64,000 bases of DNA from Rutpela maculata (Eukaryota > Arthropoda > Insecta > Coleoptera > Cerambycidae). The number at the start of each line of letters is the position of its first letter. The first letter of the stretch is position 1. The position numbers and the translations under genes were made by a program. Location of the stretch: positions 19,356,234 to 19,420,233 of the forward strand of contig OW386293.2 of assembly GCA_936432065.2 (NCBI GenBank). Reading direction: 5' to 3'. The notes under the pieces were generated by a model. That model was not told the origin of the DNA. It saw only the letters and a program-made list of their open reading frames with translations, and did no database searches. Below are positions 47,945 through 59,036 of this stretch, in pieces.

Positions 47945-48467
47945 CAAATTACTTTAATTTATAGTTTTCATTTAAAAATAGTTTAAGGTCTTTTTCAGTG
48001 TATGTTTGTTTTTTATAATTATTGATTTTGCAGGTAACATATTGTGAAGGTTGGGTCCATAATAGAAAATAAATCGTTGAGTATGCATCCTCGGGTATAT
48101 TGACACTTGTATATAAAGGTTTGTATTCCAGCGGGTTCCCCACATTTAGTGATGATTTAAAAATGCACAGTAGATACTCATAAGCATACAATTTTCTTAC
48201 ATTAAATATACCTATTTCGTTATATAATAAATCTGTGGGATATCGTTTTTCTTTATTAAATATTATTTTTAGTAAGGAATTCTGGACAATTTCTAAATGT
48301 TTCAATGAGTTGTTAAAGAGTCCACCCCAGACTGTAATACCATACCTAATAATAGATTCAGCCAAAGTATTGTACATAATGATAAGGTTTTTTCTATTAA
48401 GAATATCTCTTAATTAATATAATTTGTAAGTAAGTCTTCTTAGCCTTCTTACAAGAATTTCCACATG
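47945..48467 (-). pseudogene. LINE reverse transcriptase, C-terminal part (same copy as 50251-50880)
   Basis: On the minus strand the thumb and connection read NIHVEILVRRLRRLTYKLY, stop, LRDILNRKNL, MYNTLAESIIRYGITVWGG and the run KRYPTDLLYNEIGIFNVRKL, ending in stop at 47949 and followed by a short A-run at about 47931-47939. The same gene type occurs at 5.8-7.7 kb. The 5' part of this copy is beyond the gypsy insertion, at 50251-50880; removing the gypsy and one ACATA restores a continuous frame across the junction, which shows the two parts were one element. Confidence 0.85.
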
Positions 48468-48472
48468 TATGT

Positions 48473-48697
48473 TGTGGGGTTCCACATAATCAAAATCAAA
48501 TAATATTTCAATGTGGTTTAATGTAGTTAAAACTCCAGGGATAAAATTTACATTAAAACATATACCACATATACATATATCATTATCTCATTAATTATGT
48601 AACCTAACTAACGGATTTTATTTTAATTCTCGGGATCTAGTTTTATGTAAAATAATGTAACAAATAATAAGGGAAATAGATAGGTAACTACACTACA
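48473..48697 (-). repeat. 3' LTR of the gypsy element
   Basis: The LTR starts TGTAGTGTAGTTACC at 48697 just after a polypurine tract (AAGGGGGAG, 48702-48712) and ends CCCCACA at 48473. ACATA (minus strand) directly follows and is the same 5 bp found just outside the other end of the element (50251-50255). The length is 225 bp. Confidence 0.75.
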
Positions 48698-48816
48698 TAA
48701 TACTCCCCCTTAAGGAAAAAAAATAAACCAATCAATCAAAAGCAAAACATACTCTTTTAGCCACCAACGGAGCTGGACGATCTGTAATGTCAGCTAATAA
48801 ACTAGAGGAAGCATTA

Positions 48817-49508
48817 TACTCTTCGCCGATTTACTGAGCTTTTTATATAATTGTTACAAATTCTATAGGATACTCTTCGCATTTTTCTTGTAAATGTTAG
48901 TTTTTGGACATTCTAAATTTTGTGATACCAATTTTGTGAAAAGAAAATATATAAAAAAAAAAATCACGATATGAGGAATCGAACCCGGGATCCTTGAATT
49001 GCGAGACGAAACTCTTTCCGCTGCACCACCATTTCTTATTACTAAAATTGTCAATGAGTGTAATATATACCATTAGAAAATTTATTGTGATTATTAGGAA
49101 ACACATATTAGCAAAATGTATTAAAAAAAATAGTGATAGGAAATAACATTTCGCAAAGTTTCTATTTATTACAAACCATAAAAAAATGTAAAAAATATTT
49201 TTTTAAATTTTAAATTACTAATAACTTTTTTATTTACCAATCTATTTTGTTGAAAAACAATAGGGTTCTTCCTCTAGCTAACACTAAGTTACTCGCCAAA
49301 TTTCAATACAATCGGATTTTTCTTTCTTGAGTTATCGTGCTTACAAGAAACGTGACGGACGGACAGACGGACAGACGGACATTTTGAAAGTTGTTCAGAA
49401 TTCGTTCACTAACATAACGATATAAAAATTTTTTCTCTACGAGCGATATTTACTGATTTAGAAATGTGCCGATCAAATACAATATACTCTTCGTTTTTGC
49501 GAAGAGTA
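48817..49508. mobile_element. GTCN-microsatellite MITE, family C, TA-flanked
   Basis: The termini are TACTCTTCG and CGAAGAGTA, with TA outside, inserted in gypsy coding sequence. It contains (GACG/GACA)n at 49353-49380, the AATTTCAATACAATCGGATT block at 49298-49317, and a tRNA-like module on the minus strand (48950-49035). The right end includes a local dyad, ACTCTTCGTTTTTGCGAAGAGT. Confidence 0.75.
48950..49035 (-). ncRNA. tRNA-derived (SINE-like) module
   Basis: The minus strand contains TGGTGCAGCGG, an acceptable RNA polymerase III A box, and 30 bp further on GGTTCGATTCC, a perfect B box, followed within 10-20 bases by a run of ten or more T, a polymerase III terminator. Acceptor and T stems do not pair fully, so it is a tRNA-derived SINE head or tRNA pseudogene rather than a working tRNA. 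It lies inside the family C MITE. Confidence 0.65.
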
Positions 49509-50250
49509 TAATAAGCTGGTTTAATTCTGTCAATACTGACAGTCATTTATTTTCCCTGCTTAAGGATGGTGATAATTTTAGCTGTACGTGAATTCACTTC
49601 AAATAAAGGTGAGAAAACAGGTTTAATACGTACCTTACGAAGAAATACAAAGTTGCAAGTATTAACATCAGGACTTACGAATGATTTCTGAGAGAAATGA
49701 TTAGGATTATGATTTGTAAAATCTAATTTGTCAAAAGTGTCATGTAACTTATTAATAAAATAAGGAATTTCCATACGATCGTGTGATTTAATAAAAAATT
49801 CTCCAGGGAGACGTAATGCTTGACCAAATACCAAATACCGTCTGCAGACGAACAATGTAAGCCAACTTTGGGCATAGCTCTCAAACCTAACAAAATAAAA
49901 AGGGAGTTGCGAAACCCAATTAATTGAATTTGCACTAGCTAATAAAGTAGTCTTTAATGACCGGTGGAAACGTTCCACTAATCCGTTGCTTTGAGGATGG
50001 TAAGCAGTCGTGCGAATACGCTGAAATCCTAAAAACTTCAAAAATTCGCGAAACAATTTCAAATTGCATTCCCTAGTTCGTTGTGATATGAACCGGAACG
50101 CAAAAGCGACAGATGTAATTTTGAAACAACACTTTAGCCACCGTTTCGGCAGTGGGATCTGAAATGTGGTAAGCTTCAGGCCAACGCGTAAAACACTCAA
50201 CGATTGTGAGAATGTAAGAATAACCCTCTGAAGGAGGTAACGAGCCTACA

Positions 50251-50880
50251 TATGTTACATGTCAGGTGATGATCCACCATTAGATCAAGGCATGTTAAAT
50301 CATTAACATTATTTATGTATGGACAGTCACACACTTCCCCATTTCTGCACATGACATTATGAATTGTTAATGTAACTTTTGTCACTTGATCATCAGCTGA
50401 TATGGTATATGTTAATTTTGCTTTGCTGGTGTTGAGGCTCAGAAAGCTTATATTTTTAACCATGAATGTATCTTTTTTAAACTGGTTTCTGCATTAGAAT
50501 ATACTTCAGTTCAAGTTTTGCCTTGAAATACAAGGGCTGTATAACCATTGCATATGCTACAATGTTATCTTCTGGATTCATAATTACTGTTATGTTGTTA
50601 ATATATATATTGAAAATAATATGGGGCCCAATACTGTACCCTGGGGACTCCAGTTGTAATTATTAACGGATCACTAAATGTTTCATTTATTCTTACTTTT
50701 TGCTGCCTATTCATCAAGTAATTTTTAAATATATTCAGTGCATTTCTATTTAGTTTAATAGTACCCAAAGCAACATCAAAGTTTAAGATACTAATATATA
50801 ATACTTGAAATGCATTCCCGAGATTATTAAATTTTAAACTCCGCTTACGATGTATTTGTTAATACCAGATGATCCCACAA
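50251..50880 (-). pseudogene. LINE reverse transcriptase, N-terminal part of the interrupted copy
   Basis: On the minus strand: LNIFKNYLMNRQQKVRIN at about 50755-50700, ITTGVPRVQYWAPYYF where GVPQGTVLGP would stand, a palm box damaged to AYAMVIQP (the YADD aspartates are lost), TALVFQGKT in a neighbouring frame, then LSLNTSKAKL and CDCPYINNVN to the gypsy junction. Many frame changes are present. It pairs with 47945-48467. Confidence 0.8.
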
Positions 50881-51599
50881 TAGACTAGTAGTCGTCGCGG
50901 CACCCCCGCATTAATGGTAAACGTGCTAGTTCCTACTTTATTACAAAAGTTTTGAACTTTGGGAAATTTCGTTCAAAATCAATTTAGATTATACCTGACT
51001 CTCCTAACCCTTTCGGCTCTGTTGATTAATTAAGAAACGAGTTTATTTCCTACGGAGAAATAAAACAAAAATGGGTTTACTGCAGTAATTTAGAATGAGA
51101 GTGCATTCAAGAGCGCGCTCTTGTCTTTTCTACTGATTGTTTGAAGTTCGTCATTTCCCTAACATTTAGTTAGGTTAGCTTTATTTTAGCTCACTAATAG
51201 GAAGTCTAATGTAAAACAAATAAAGCTGAAAGAATGTACAGGGTGTTTTTGAAACACATCCATATATTTTAACCTGCAAGTTTTATGTAATGTGAAAAAT
51301 CAACGCCACTTTTTAAATTTAAAAATTCTTTTTTTTCAATTTACCTCTATTCCTCCAATTTAGACGCCTACAATTTGAGTTGTTACTTTTATTGCAGGCC
51401 TTAAGTCTGCAAAAAATGATCAAATTATAAATAAAACTAGAAATGAATACACAGAACTGATCACCGATCACATGCATATATTACTCCTCATTTCCCGGCT
51501 AAAGTATAGTATTGTAATAGTTAAAATTTGAATGTTTCAAAACTGTATTCATTATTATGTTTGACCAGCTGACTAGAATAAATTTATAGAGATGAGTGT
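50881..51599. other. Unassigned stretch
   Basis: ACAGGGTGTTTTTGAAACAC at 51239-51258 resembles an end motif of dispersed insect repeats. No gene is recognised. Confidence 0.3.
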
Positions 51600-52270
51600 A
51601 ATACTCAGTGATTTATATAAAGGTTATATAAAGGTTCTAATTTATCCCCATCCTACCAGCTTTTTCTGTTTCCGAATTTTTTTATAAAGTGTGATGAATT
51701 TCCCCACAATATACTGCCGTAGGTTAAATGTGAGTGAAACAAGGAATAATAAGCATATTTAAATGTATTCAGGCTTAAAATAGGTGTTAAGCTAAAAAAT
51801 AATATTTAACTGAATTTTTACTCGTGACCTGACCACCATATATTATTGTCTATGACTAGTAACATTTACTGTTGAAAATAAGTTGCTAAAAAGCTCTCGA
51901 ATTTTATAATAATTTCAAAAAAGCTTTTTCCAAAGCTCAGTTTTCTTTTGAGAAAAACATTAATCATAAATCAGATTATTGTAATTTCTATTGGAAGTTA
52001 TTACAGTTGTTTCCAACAAATTTTGCATCTTTTATTGATGATACAAAATTTATAAAATCATTGATAAAAATTATAAAAACTAGCTGCCCAAGGACAGAAC
52101 CTTGGAGCATACCGTGGCTGGCGGTTTTAATTTTTGATGAAATGTTGTTGTAGAAAATACACTGTTTTCGATTTAAAAGATAGATAAGACTTTATAAAGA
52201 TAGTAGTAAATCTCTTATTTTAGATCTTTTAATTTTAGAACAAGCAAATGTGTTAAGGTTAACATTTCGA
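51600..52270 (-). pseudogene. Second LINE reverse transcriptase relic
   Basis: On the minus strand, LLNRKQCIFYNNISSKIK and HGMLQGSVLGQLVFIIFIND (about 52190-52050) are the palm motif usually read as GxPQGSVLGPLLF. The YADD box is degraded to AKFVGNN. Further on, FHSHLTYGSILWGNSSHF at about 51745-51690 is the thumb signature of CR1/Jockey-group LINEs. Sequence differs from the LINE at 47.9-50.9 kb, so it is a separate copy or family. Confidence 0.75.
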
Positions 52271-53418
52271 ATAATTATTTCTTTTAAGAGCAGCTCTTAA
52301 AATTTCAGGATGCTCTCTTTAGTAAAAATCTAAATACAATCCACCAAAATAAAATATAGCAATATATGCACATTTGAATTAGATTATATTAGGTATATTA
52401 TATCAAAGTTGTGCTGTTCATTAGTATTAAATTACCCACCATAATGACCACATTTTTTTTTTCATAAAATCGTGAAATAAAATTCGAGATAGTACATAAT
52501 GTTCAGATAATCGCCATGAAATAAATCCTATTTAGGAAGAATTCTCCCCGTTTATTGCCGCCTCAGCAAATAAATGCGATTAATTTTTCTTGTGAAGCTG
52601 AAGGGAGCGAATTGTGACTGGTCATACATATTATAAAATACAAAAAAACATATTAACTCCATTTTAGTGCAAACAAAAATAATTAAAGAACATATTTCAT
52701 AAAAAGCTTACACGGTTATTTCAAAAGAATATAAATGGTTTATTATCTGATAGCATTAATCTCATAAATGCACACAACGTGTCTACAAAATGATTCATTC
52801 TATTCAGTTCGGGCAGAAGCAGGATTATCTTCATAATTTACATGACATTAGTACGGGTGAAAAAATGTTTTTTAACATTAAATAAATTGGAAAGGAAGGA
52901 ATATCATACATATTTTTCATTCTGGTTGTTTCTCAGTTCATATTTGATTAGTTTCACCATATATTATAAATGATTTAAAGCAGCAACTATTAACCTCTAA
53001 TAATGTGATAATGAGTCTTCCTTTCAACTAAGAACATCTCAAAAAGAGAGAAGCAGAAGAACTAAAGAAAAAATACTTTTTCATAACATATAAACCACTC
53101 AGGACCGGTTTATTGAAGAAAGGTCAAATTTGCGTGTTAGCTAACTCCAGAATAATTTTAACCTTGAGTCAAATTAAGTGTTAAATTCGCATCTGTTTAT
53201 CCACTACATTTTATGTGTGGGTTAGGAAACCATTGAATAACCTGAGGTTGGTAATGCTTTCTGCAAAGTTGCCAGCTCTAGATTGATTGTGATTGGCCTA
53301 AAAATGAGTAGTTTTGTGGCATTTTTTAGGTTTTTGTTACTAAATTAAAAGCATATGTTTGCTTTTATCAAAAAATCACCTGACAGTGACATCAATGAGC
53401 AATACCAATTATACTATT
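52271..53418. other. Unassigned stretch
   Basis: CAGGACCGGTTTATTGAAG at 53100-53118 is a single diverged arm of the MITE at 53419. No gene is recognised. Confidence 0.35.
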
Positions 53419-53593
53419 AAGGACCGGTTTATCAGTGCGCGGTTAAGCACTGTATCCGACAGCTAAATTAACTAGAAGTTTAGATTGTGAAGTTGCTATA
53501 TTGAAATGTTTAATAATAGAAGCACATTCTAAACTTCTAGTTAATTTAGCTGTAGGATAAAGTGCTTAACCGCGCACTGATAAACCGGTCCTT
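53419..53593. mobile_element. 175-bp palindromic MITE
   Basis: AAGGACCGGTTTATCAGTGC and the exact complement bound the element. The arms of about 70 bp differ by only a few bases (GTATCCGAC against TTATCCTAC). No target duplication is obvious. Confidence 0.85.
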
Positions 53594-54850
53594 AGTGGAA
53601 TATTTTCTGATCTATAGTTATAGTTTTACTTTAAGGATATCAGTAAAACCCCAACAAAGGTAGGCGTGGGCTCCAGAGCGAATGCCATTTATTAAAATAG
53701 CAAATAAACATAAACACGTATTATAAAGAAAAAAAATGATGCGGTAGTCAAATTTGATAAAGCTTAGGTGAATTGTAGGTCAAAAAATTCCACGTAAATC
53801 GATGTCATAACAAAAGAACAAAGTTGAAATAGTATTAATATTTCAAAATAACTAATACAGAGTTATTTAGTTACCAATGCTGTATATAAAGAAACGAAAA
53901 GAGCGTACACAAACAAACGACCCAACACAGGCAAAAAAAGCTAAGTACACTTTTCATTTCTAAGTACCTTCCCAGCCAAGTATATTTATAACCATTGAAG
54001 TGTTTAGGCCCATCAAACCCTTGAAGAGTCGACATTTGTGGACAAGTTTATGGGGGCAATAATTTGTTGAAGTACGGCCACGATATCCCTCTGTAAACCT
54101 TCAAGAAAATTATTTTTCAACCATTATAAAAATATTCCAATGAATTTGATTTGAATTGTACCCGAAATAATAGGTAACGTATTGTTCGTAAAGTATGGTC
54201 ATATAAATTTCTTATGTTAAATTTCAAATAATCTTTATTGAATTATTGAAAAGACTCAGGCGAATTTAATATAAACTGAACCAGTAATAGTAAAGTGCAT
54301 TACTCTTAAAATATAATATTACTCTTAAAGTATAATATTTTCTTAGGTAAATTATCAAGTGAGGTTTTTCAGGTCGAAATTAAGCTCACTGGTTGTTAAG
54401 TGAAAAATTCTGCATTGAGTGGTGCAAACTAGCATGACAACAATTAAGTGGTAAGATTTGTTGGTCAGATATGACCATTGAACACACGCTAATGAGGACG
54501 ATGAAAGCTATTGGAGGGCTTACTCGTGGACGAGGAATCACGGATAGCGCGTTAATAATGTGGACATTGGGAATGGTGTATTTGCACAACGTATGCGATG
54601 AGATTGAAAGATTTTGCAACGTTTCTTTTGCATCTACAGAATAACATGTGGATATGAGAAGTTCACGTATTATTCGAGACAATGATGATGTGCAAAAGTA
54701 GTTGGCTTGGCTTACGCAATATCCTCCTTTCCCAGACGTGAACGAAGTAATGTCATTTCCTCAGGAGTTATTGGAGATGAAAAAAACGCCTTTAGACGAA
54801 ACTAGATGAACATTTTCAACTTCACTCGACTGCTGTACCTAAAGCGTTAA
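53594..54850. other. Unassigned stretch
   Basis: The 98-codon minus frame at 54386-54682 has no recognisable similarity. Nothing else seen. Confidence 0.3.
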
Positions 54851-54993
54851 TTACTTCCACATCCAGTGGAAGTATAGTAACGACAAAAAAATTTTTAAAA
54901 ATTTTTATTGTCCAAATAGGCTTAAAATGTCAGAAAACGTCGAGATTTTAAGTTTGAGCGAAAAAAAATTTCTGTCTGTCGGTCTGTCTGTCC

Positions 54994-55028
<35 letters not shown>

Positions 55029-55637
55029 GGTCGGTCGGTCGGTCTGTCTGTCTGTCGGTCTGTCTGTCTGTCTGTAACTTTTTTTTGTGCGCACGTTTAC
55101 TCTGGAACCGTTTAAGATATCGACTTGAAATTTGGTACACGTATGTACTTTAACGAGATCTGGAACTAGATTATATTTTCATGTTGTTCCGATGAAGGGT
55201 TGGGGGTAAATTGGGGTAAATTTGGGGTAAATGGGTAAATCAAGTAGGTAGGAGTCCATAAAATTGGTATTTAGTATATACAAGAGAAGCTAAGGTCTCA
55301 AAAAAAATTTTGGCATTAGCCACCCCCATTACCACCCCCACCCCCTTATTAAAGGGGATGAAAAAAAATTTCATTTAGTGTATGTACAAGAACCAGAAAC
55401 CTCAAAATATTTTTTACTTCATACACCCCCACTACCCACTACCACCCCTCTATCACCACCCCTACCCCACTACCGATGTGGGGTATCGTTTTATGGGTTT
55501 TTGGGGTAGAGGATTTTAAATATTATATTATTAAAGTTCCATAAACAATTATTTCCACATACACAGTTTTTTCGTTATGAGTGACTTGGATAGAGAATCT
55601 GGATGTGGAAGTAGTGATTCCTTGGGCAGCGGTTTTT
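54851..55637 (-). mobile_element. GTCN-microsatellite element, family A, copy 4
   Basis: Full-length copy with the longest microsatellite: (GTCT/GTCG/GTCC)n at 54973-55074. The ends are TTACTTCCACATCCAGTGG and CCTTGGGCAGCGG. Frames rich in DRQTDRQTD or its complement here are microsatellite translations, not genes. Confidence 0.9.
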
Positions 55638-57251
55638 TAGAGAAAAACATACATATGACATATTTTACAGATAATTTACTCTTTAATTTTGGTTATAGGT
55701 ATTTTGACTGTAGAGCGTATGGTAACGGAGATATTTGAAAGAAACCGTTTCTGGAGGCCATCTTGCCAATATGGCGGCTCGAGCGGTAGTGCTTGCTTTG
55801 TGCAAAATGTGAATCTTATCAAAACTTCCCGAGTTAATTCCACCTAAAACTACCTGGCGGATAGGAAGATTACTTATAATTCAATGGGACGGAAGCGAAA
55901 ATTCGGAAAGCTGAACCTTGACCTGATCTGACCACGAAAAATGTCAAGGATATTTTTGGATATTTTAGGGCATCTTAAAACATGTGTCAAAAGAACAGCA
56001 AAAAAATTTCATTAAAAATCCAATGTAAAATGTCATATGACCGCTCCGACCGAGTAGGTCTAACCCCCACTTTACCCTCTCCTCCTACACCAACTGACAA
56101 ATAGTCAGCAAGAAATAGAATGCGGTACATTTCTGTTGTCGTATAATAGACTATAATGTTTAGCAAAGACGACATTGAATTTTGTCGGTTCTGGAAACTT
56201 TCTGTTTCATCACCACAGCTAACTAGTGTGAAACTAGTTTCGTATTTTATATGATCCCATAGGTTGTAGTCAATTACGAAATCCCTTTTTATACAGTGTA
56301 CTTTTTTATGAACAAAAATCATTTTGCATTCAAAATGTGTATTTACCTCCAAATAGTGTCAATCAAATTAAATCCTGTTTGTTTCAGTAAATAACGCAGA
56401 ATGTCATTTAAAATAGTTTTAAGTCTCCTATGCACACAATATGTAAGCATTTGACATTCATTAGATCTTTATACAGCCCGTCGGGCAGAGCGCGAAGAGC
56501 CTTCTCTTTCTTGACCCAACCAATACCAATAGTATAACCAGATGGGACCTTCACTACTTATTAAAGCATGTTATTTTACATAGGAAATCAAAATTGATGG
56601 CACTTTCCATTGGTTGAGGGTGAAGATACAAGAAGGGTTCAATCATATATAACATTAGAGCTAAAACAGATAAAAATAAAATTGTTGTTTGGTTTTGACA
56701 TATAAACCTTGCTGTTTGATTTAAAGAACAATAATTTATTGCAATAATAAAAAAATTAACATAAAAAATCTGGCAAAATTCAACATCATACACAAATCAG
56801 CAATATTTTTTTAATTCTTGGCCATAACTCGCTTATATAATGAGCTATTCCATTTTTTTTTTTGTCAAAAACTGACAGATTTAATAGGCTTTATTTAGTC
56901 TCGATTAATGCTAGGTCTAACTAAAAGCGCTACAGCCCTTTAAACTCAACGAAACACACTATGGCGTCGAAGATGCGAGGCTTCCTCTCTAGTACCCGCT
57001 ACTCTCTCGGCCAATCAAGAAACATATGGCTGCTGGCCTCATTATTGTCTGGATAAGTATTAATAAGTTATACTATTTTACTTATATTTAGGCTATTACA
57101 GTTTATGTATATTGTAGATTCATTTTTAACAATGAAGAAAAACTACATGTTTGTTTTACGAAACTGCTGAAAGCAGCGAAAATCTAATGGTAAAAAACCA
57201 ACTGTCACTGGCACAGGTCTATTATAAATTGTACAAATGAAAGGAAATATG
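55638..57251. other. Unassigned stretch
   Basis: A 121-codon minus frame (55987-56352) opens from TTG, not ATG, and is not recognised. A GC-richer patch at 56960-57050 gives a 32-codon frame. Neither is convincing. Confidence 0.3.
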
Positions 57252-57387
57252 CTATTTCATTTTTATGAAATAGAGTGGTGGCACTTAAATAAGTGCCACC
57301 ACTTAAAGCTGTGTAAATACACAGCCTTCGATACAGATTTCATTATTCTTGTTGGACATCTTTTTGTAATAAGAATGATATTAAGAG
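57252..57387. repeat. Run of consecutive short perfect hairpins
   Basis: CTATTTCAT/ATGAAATAG (57252-57273), GTGGTGGCACTTA/TAAGTGCCACCAC (57275-57302, 13 bp, 2-nt loop), GCTGTGTA/TACACAGC (57308-57325, 8 bp), and AGAGACAA/TTGTCTCT (57386-57407) follow one another, with a weaker ATTCTT/AAGAAT pair between. Stems are unrelated in sequence. Confidence 0.75.
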
Positions 57388-57409
57388 AGACAATACGTGT
57401 TGTCTCTGA

Positions 57410-58289
57410 TATTAGTAACGCGATAAAAAATGCAAGTAGTCTTCATGCAGTTAAATAAAGAAGAAAAAAATCAGTTTAAAATAAAATGGCAGTGTCTGAT
57501 TGGTGGAAAATCCAGAAAAATTAAGAATAAATTAAGAACATATTTAAGAAGCATCCGATACATTTTTTTAGAATTTTTAACATTCAAAATGTTTTAATTT
57601 TTTTCCCCATATTTTGAAATCGCAGGTGGCTTTGTCTTTGTAGCAGGCGAATTTTTTTCTGGTCATAAGTAAATCCTAATTTGTTCCATACTTGAGTAAA
57701 ATTTGATTCAAATCGGAAACAAAATAAAAAGTTATAAGGATGTTTTCATTTTAAGTGAGTCACACTATATATTTAAGGAAATGTATAGATTTCGACAAAA
57801 TACAGTAAATACATCGAGTGTTGTAAAATAAAGATTATTTTGTGACTGTGATTTATTAGCAGACCACAGTAAACAGTTTTGATAGAGAAATGTCAGATAC
57901 CTAACTGATTTATTTATTAATTATCGATTTTCGCTGGCCAATATCTCGAAAACTGTAACACATAGGAAGAAAATGGATATAGGCATTCCTGTAGGAAATT
58001 TATTTGTGTTTAATTTTGATAATACTTTTTTTCAGTGGGGCAGGATTCGACAACGTGGCAATAATTCTAATTTCCGGAACAATCACTAAAAAAATCACAA
58101 TATGTAAAGGAAAAATAAAAAACACAAAAAATTGCCAAAAAAATCAAAATAGAATATCTTTTCGATAAGGAGAAAAAATTTCACCAAAGTTGGCAAAAAA
58201 CTCATCTATGGTCAAATATAATGCACTAAACCCGGACGCTGTAAGTCAAAGAGAACGGTCACAAAGATGGTGGACGAAATAAAAGTCTT
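57410..58289. other. Unassigned AT-rich stretch
   Basis: No feature recognised. Confidence 0.3.
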
Positions 58290-58770
58290 TAATTCTTCGT
58301 CAAGTATCAGGGCTATTTTTTGTTTTTTTTGTTTGTTTTTTTTGTATTGTAGGTTCTTTTAGGTACATAAAGGGGAGAAAGTTCAATTTTTTTATTTTCA
58401 ATGAAATGCTTTTTTTACAATTTTCAAAAATGCACTTTCCCTGGACCCTCCTTTTTTTTACCCAATTTTCATCGAAAAAAAATGAGATATACTATAGAAA
58501 GTCTCGTATAACTTCAAAAATTTAATACAAAATGAAACTCCATTAATTTGATAACTAAATTTATTAAGCATACGCATTGTAATAATAATAATATACGAAA
58601 AAAAGGAAGGTCAAAGAAAATGCATTTTTAAAAATTGTAGAAAATGCACTTTTATGGAGAATTTAAAAAAAAAAATGAACTTTATCCCCTCATAGTACCT
58701 AAAAGGACTACAATCGACAAAAAATTTATGCACAAAGTCTCCTTAGTACTTGACGAAGAATTAAAAAATA
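58290..58770. mobile_element. 0.48-kb palindromic element
   Basis: TTAATTCTTCGTCAAGTA at 58289 and its complement near 58755-58772 bound arms that also share CCTTTTAGGTAC-like and AAAAATGCA-rich sequence. Similarity may continue outside the stated ends (AAGATGG(T/C)GGA on both sides). Confidence 0.7.
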
Positions 58771-59036
58771 TATATTTTTTCCGACATTTTTGATGTTTTC
58801 TATTTTTTCCAAGATGGCGGATTGGCCTATAATTTTTAAGAATTTTATTTCAAATAAGTCAGTATTTTTAAAATTCCCATTCGACTACTAGTACAAGATA
58901 TATTAAGCAGATAAATAGAAAATCCGCGAAAGTGCGTCAAAAAGTGCATATAACTTTTGACGCATTAGGAATTTTTCGGCGCAAATACTTTTTTCGTAAT
59001 CAGGAGATCATAATAATACATAAGAATCAACGATAA

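Larger units (their letters stand above)
48698..50250 (-). pseudogene. Ty3/gypsy pol remnant: integrase core and C-terminal end
   Basis: The minus strand encodes the integrase part of a Ty3/gypsy polyprotein. VGSLPPSEGYSYILTI at the 5' limit is followed by FTRWPEAYHISDPTAET and, after a stop and frame changes, a piece with TTAYHPQSNGLVERFHRSLK (49960-50020), which contains the catalytic glutamate of the DDE triad. A long tail ends in the SIDRIKPA-type motif at about 49515. A TA-flanked MITE (48817-49508) splits the last codons, which resume as LLADITDRPAPLVAKR before the stop and polypurine tract. Gag, protease, reverse transcriptase and the 5' LTR are missing. Three or more frame lesions mean it is dead. 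Confidence 0.88.

Noticed and set aside
48522..48697. LTR ending at ACTACA (48522)
   Set aside because: The end at 48473 (CCCCACA) is better: it gives TG...CA termini and matches the ACATA duplication at the other side.
48950..49035. Functional tRNA gene
   Set aside because: A and B boxes are present but acceptor and T stems do not pair properly.
54922..55140. Frames rich in DRQTDRQTD or VCLSVCLSV
   Set aside because: Translations of the (GTCN)n microsatellite, not proteins.
55987..56352. 121-codon minus-strand frame
   Set aside because: It opens from TTG with no ATG, has no recognisable motif, and lies in unassigned DNA.
56961..57059. Short ATG frame starting MASKMRGFLSS as a possible first exon
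   Set aside because: Only 32 codons, no GT donor at its end, no family match.
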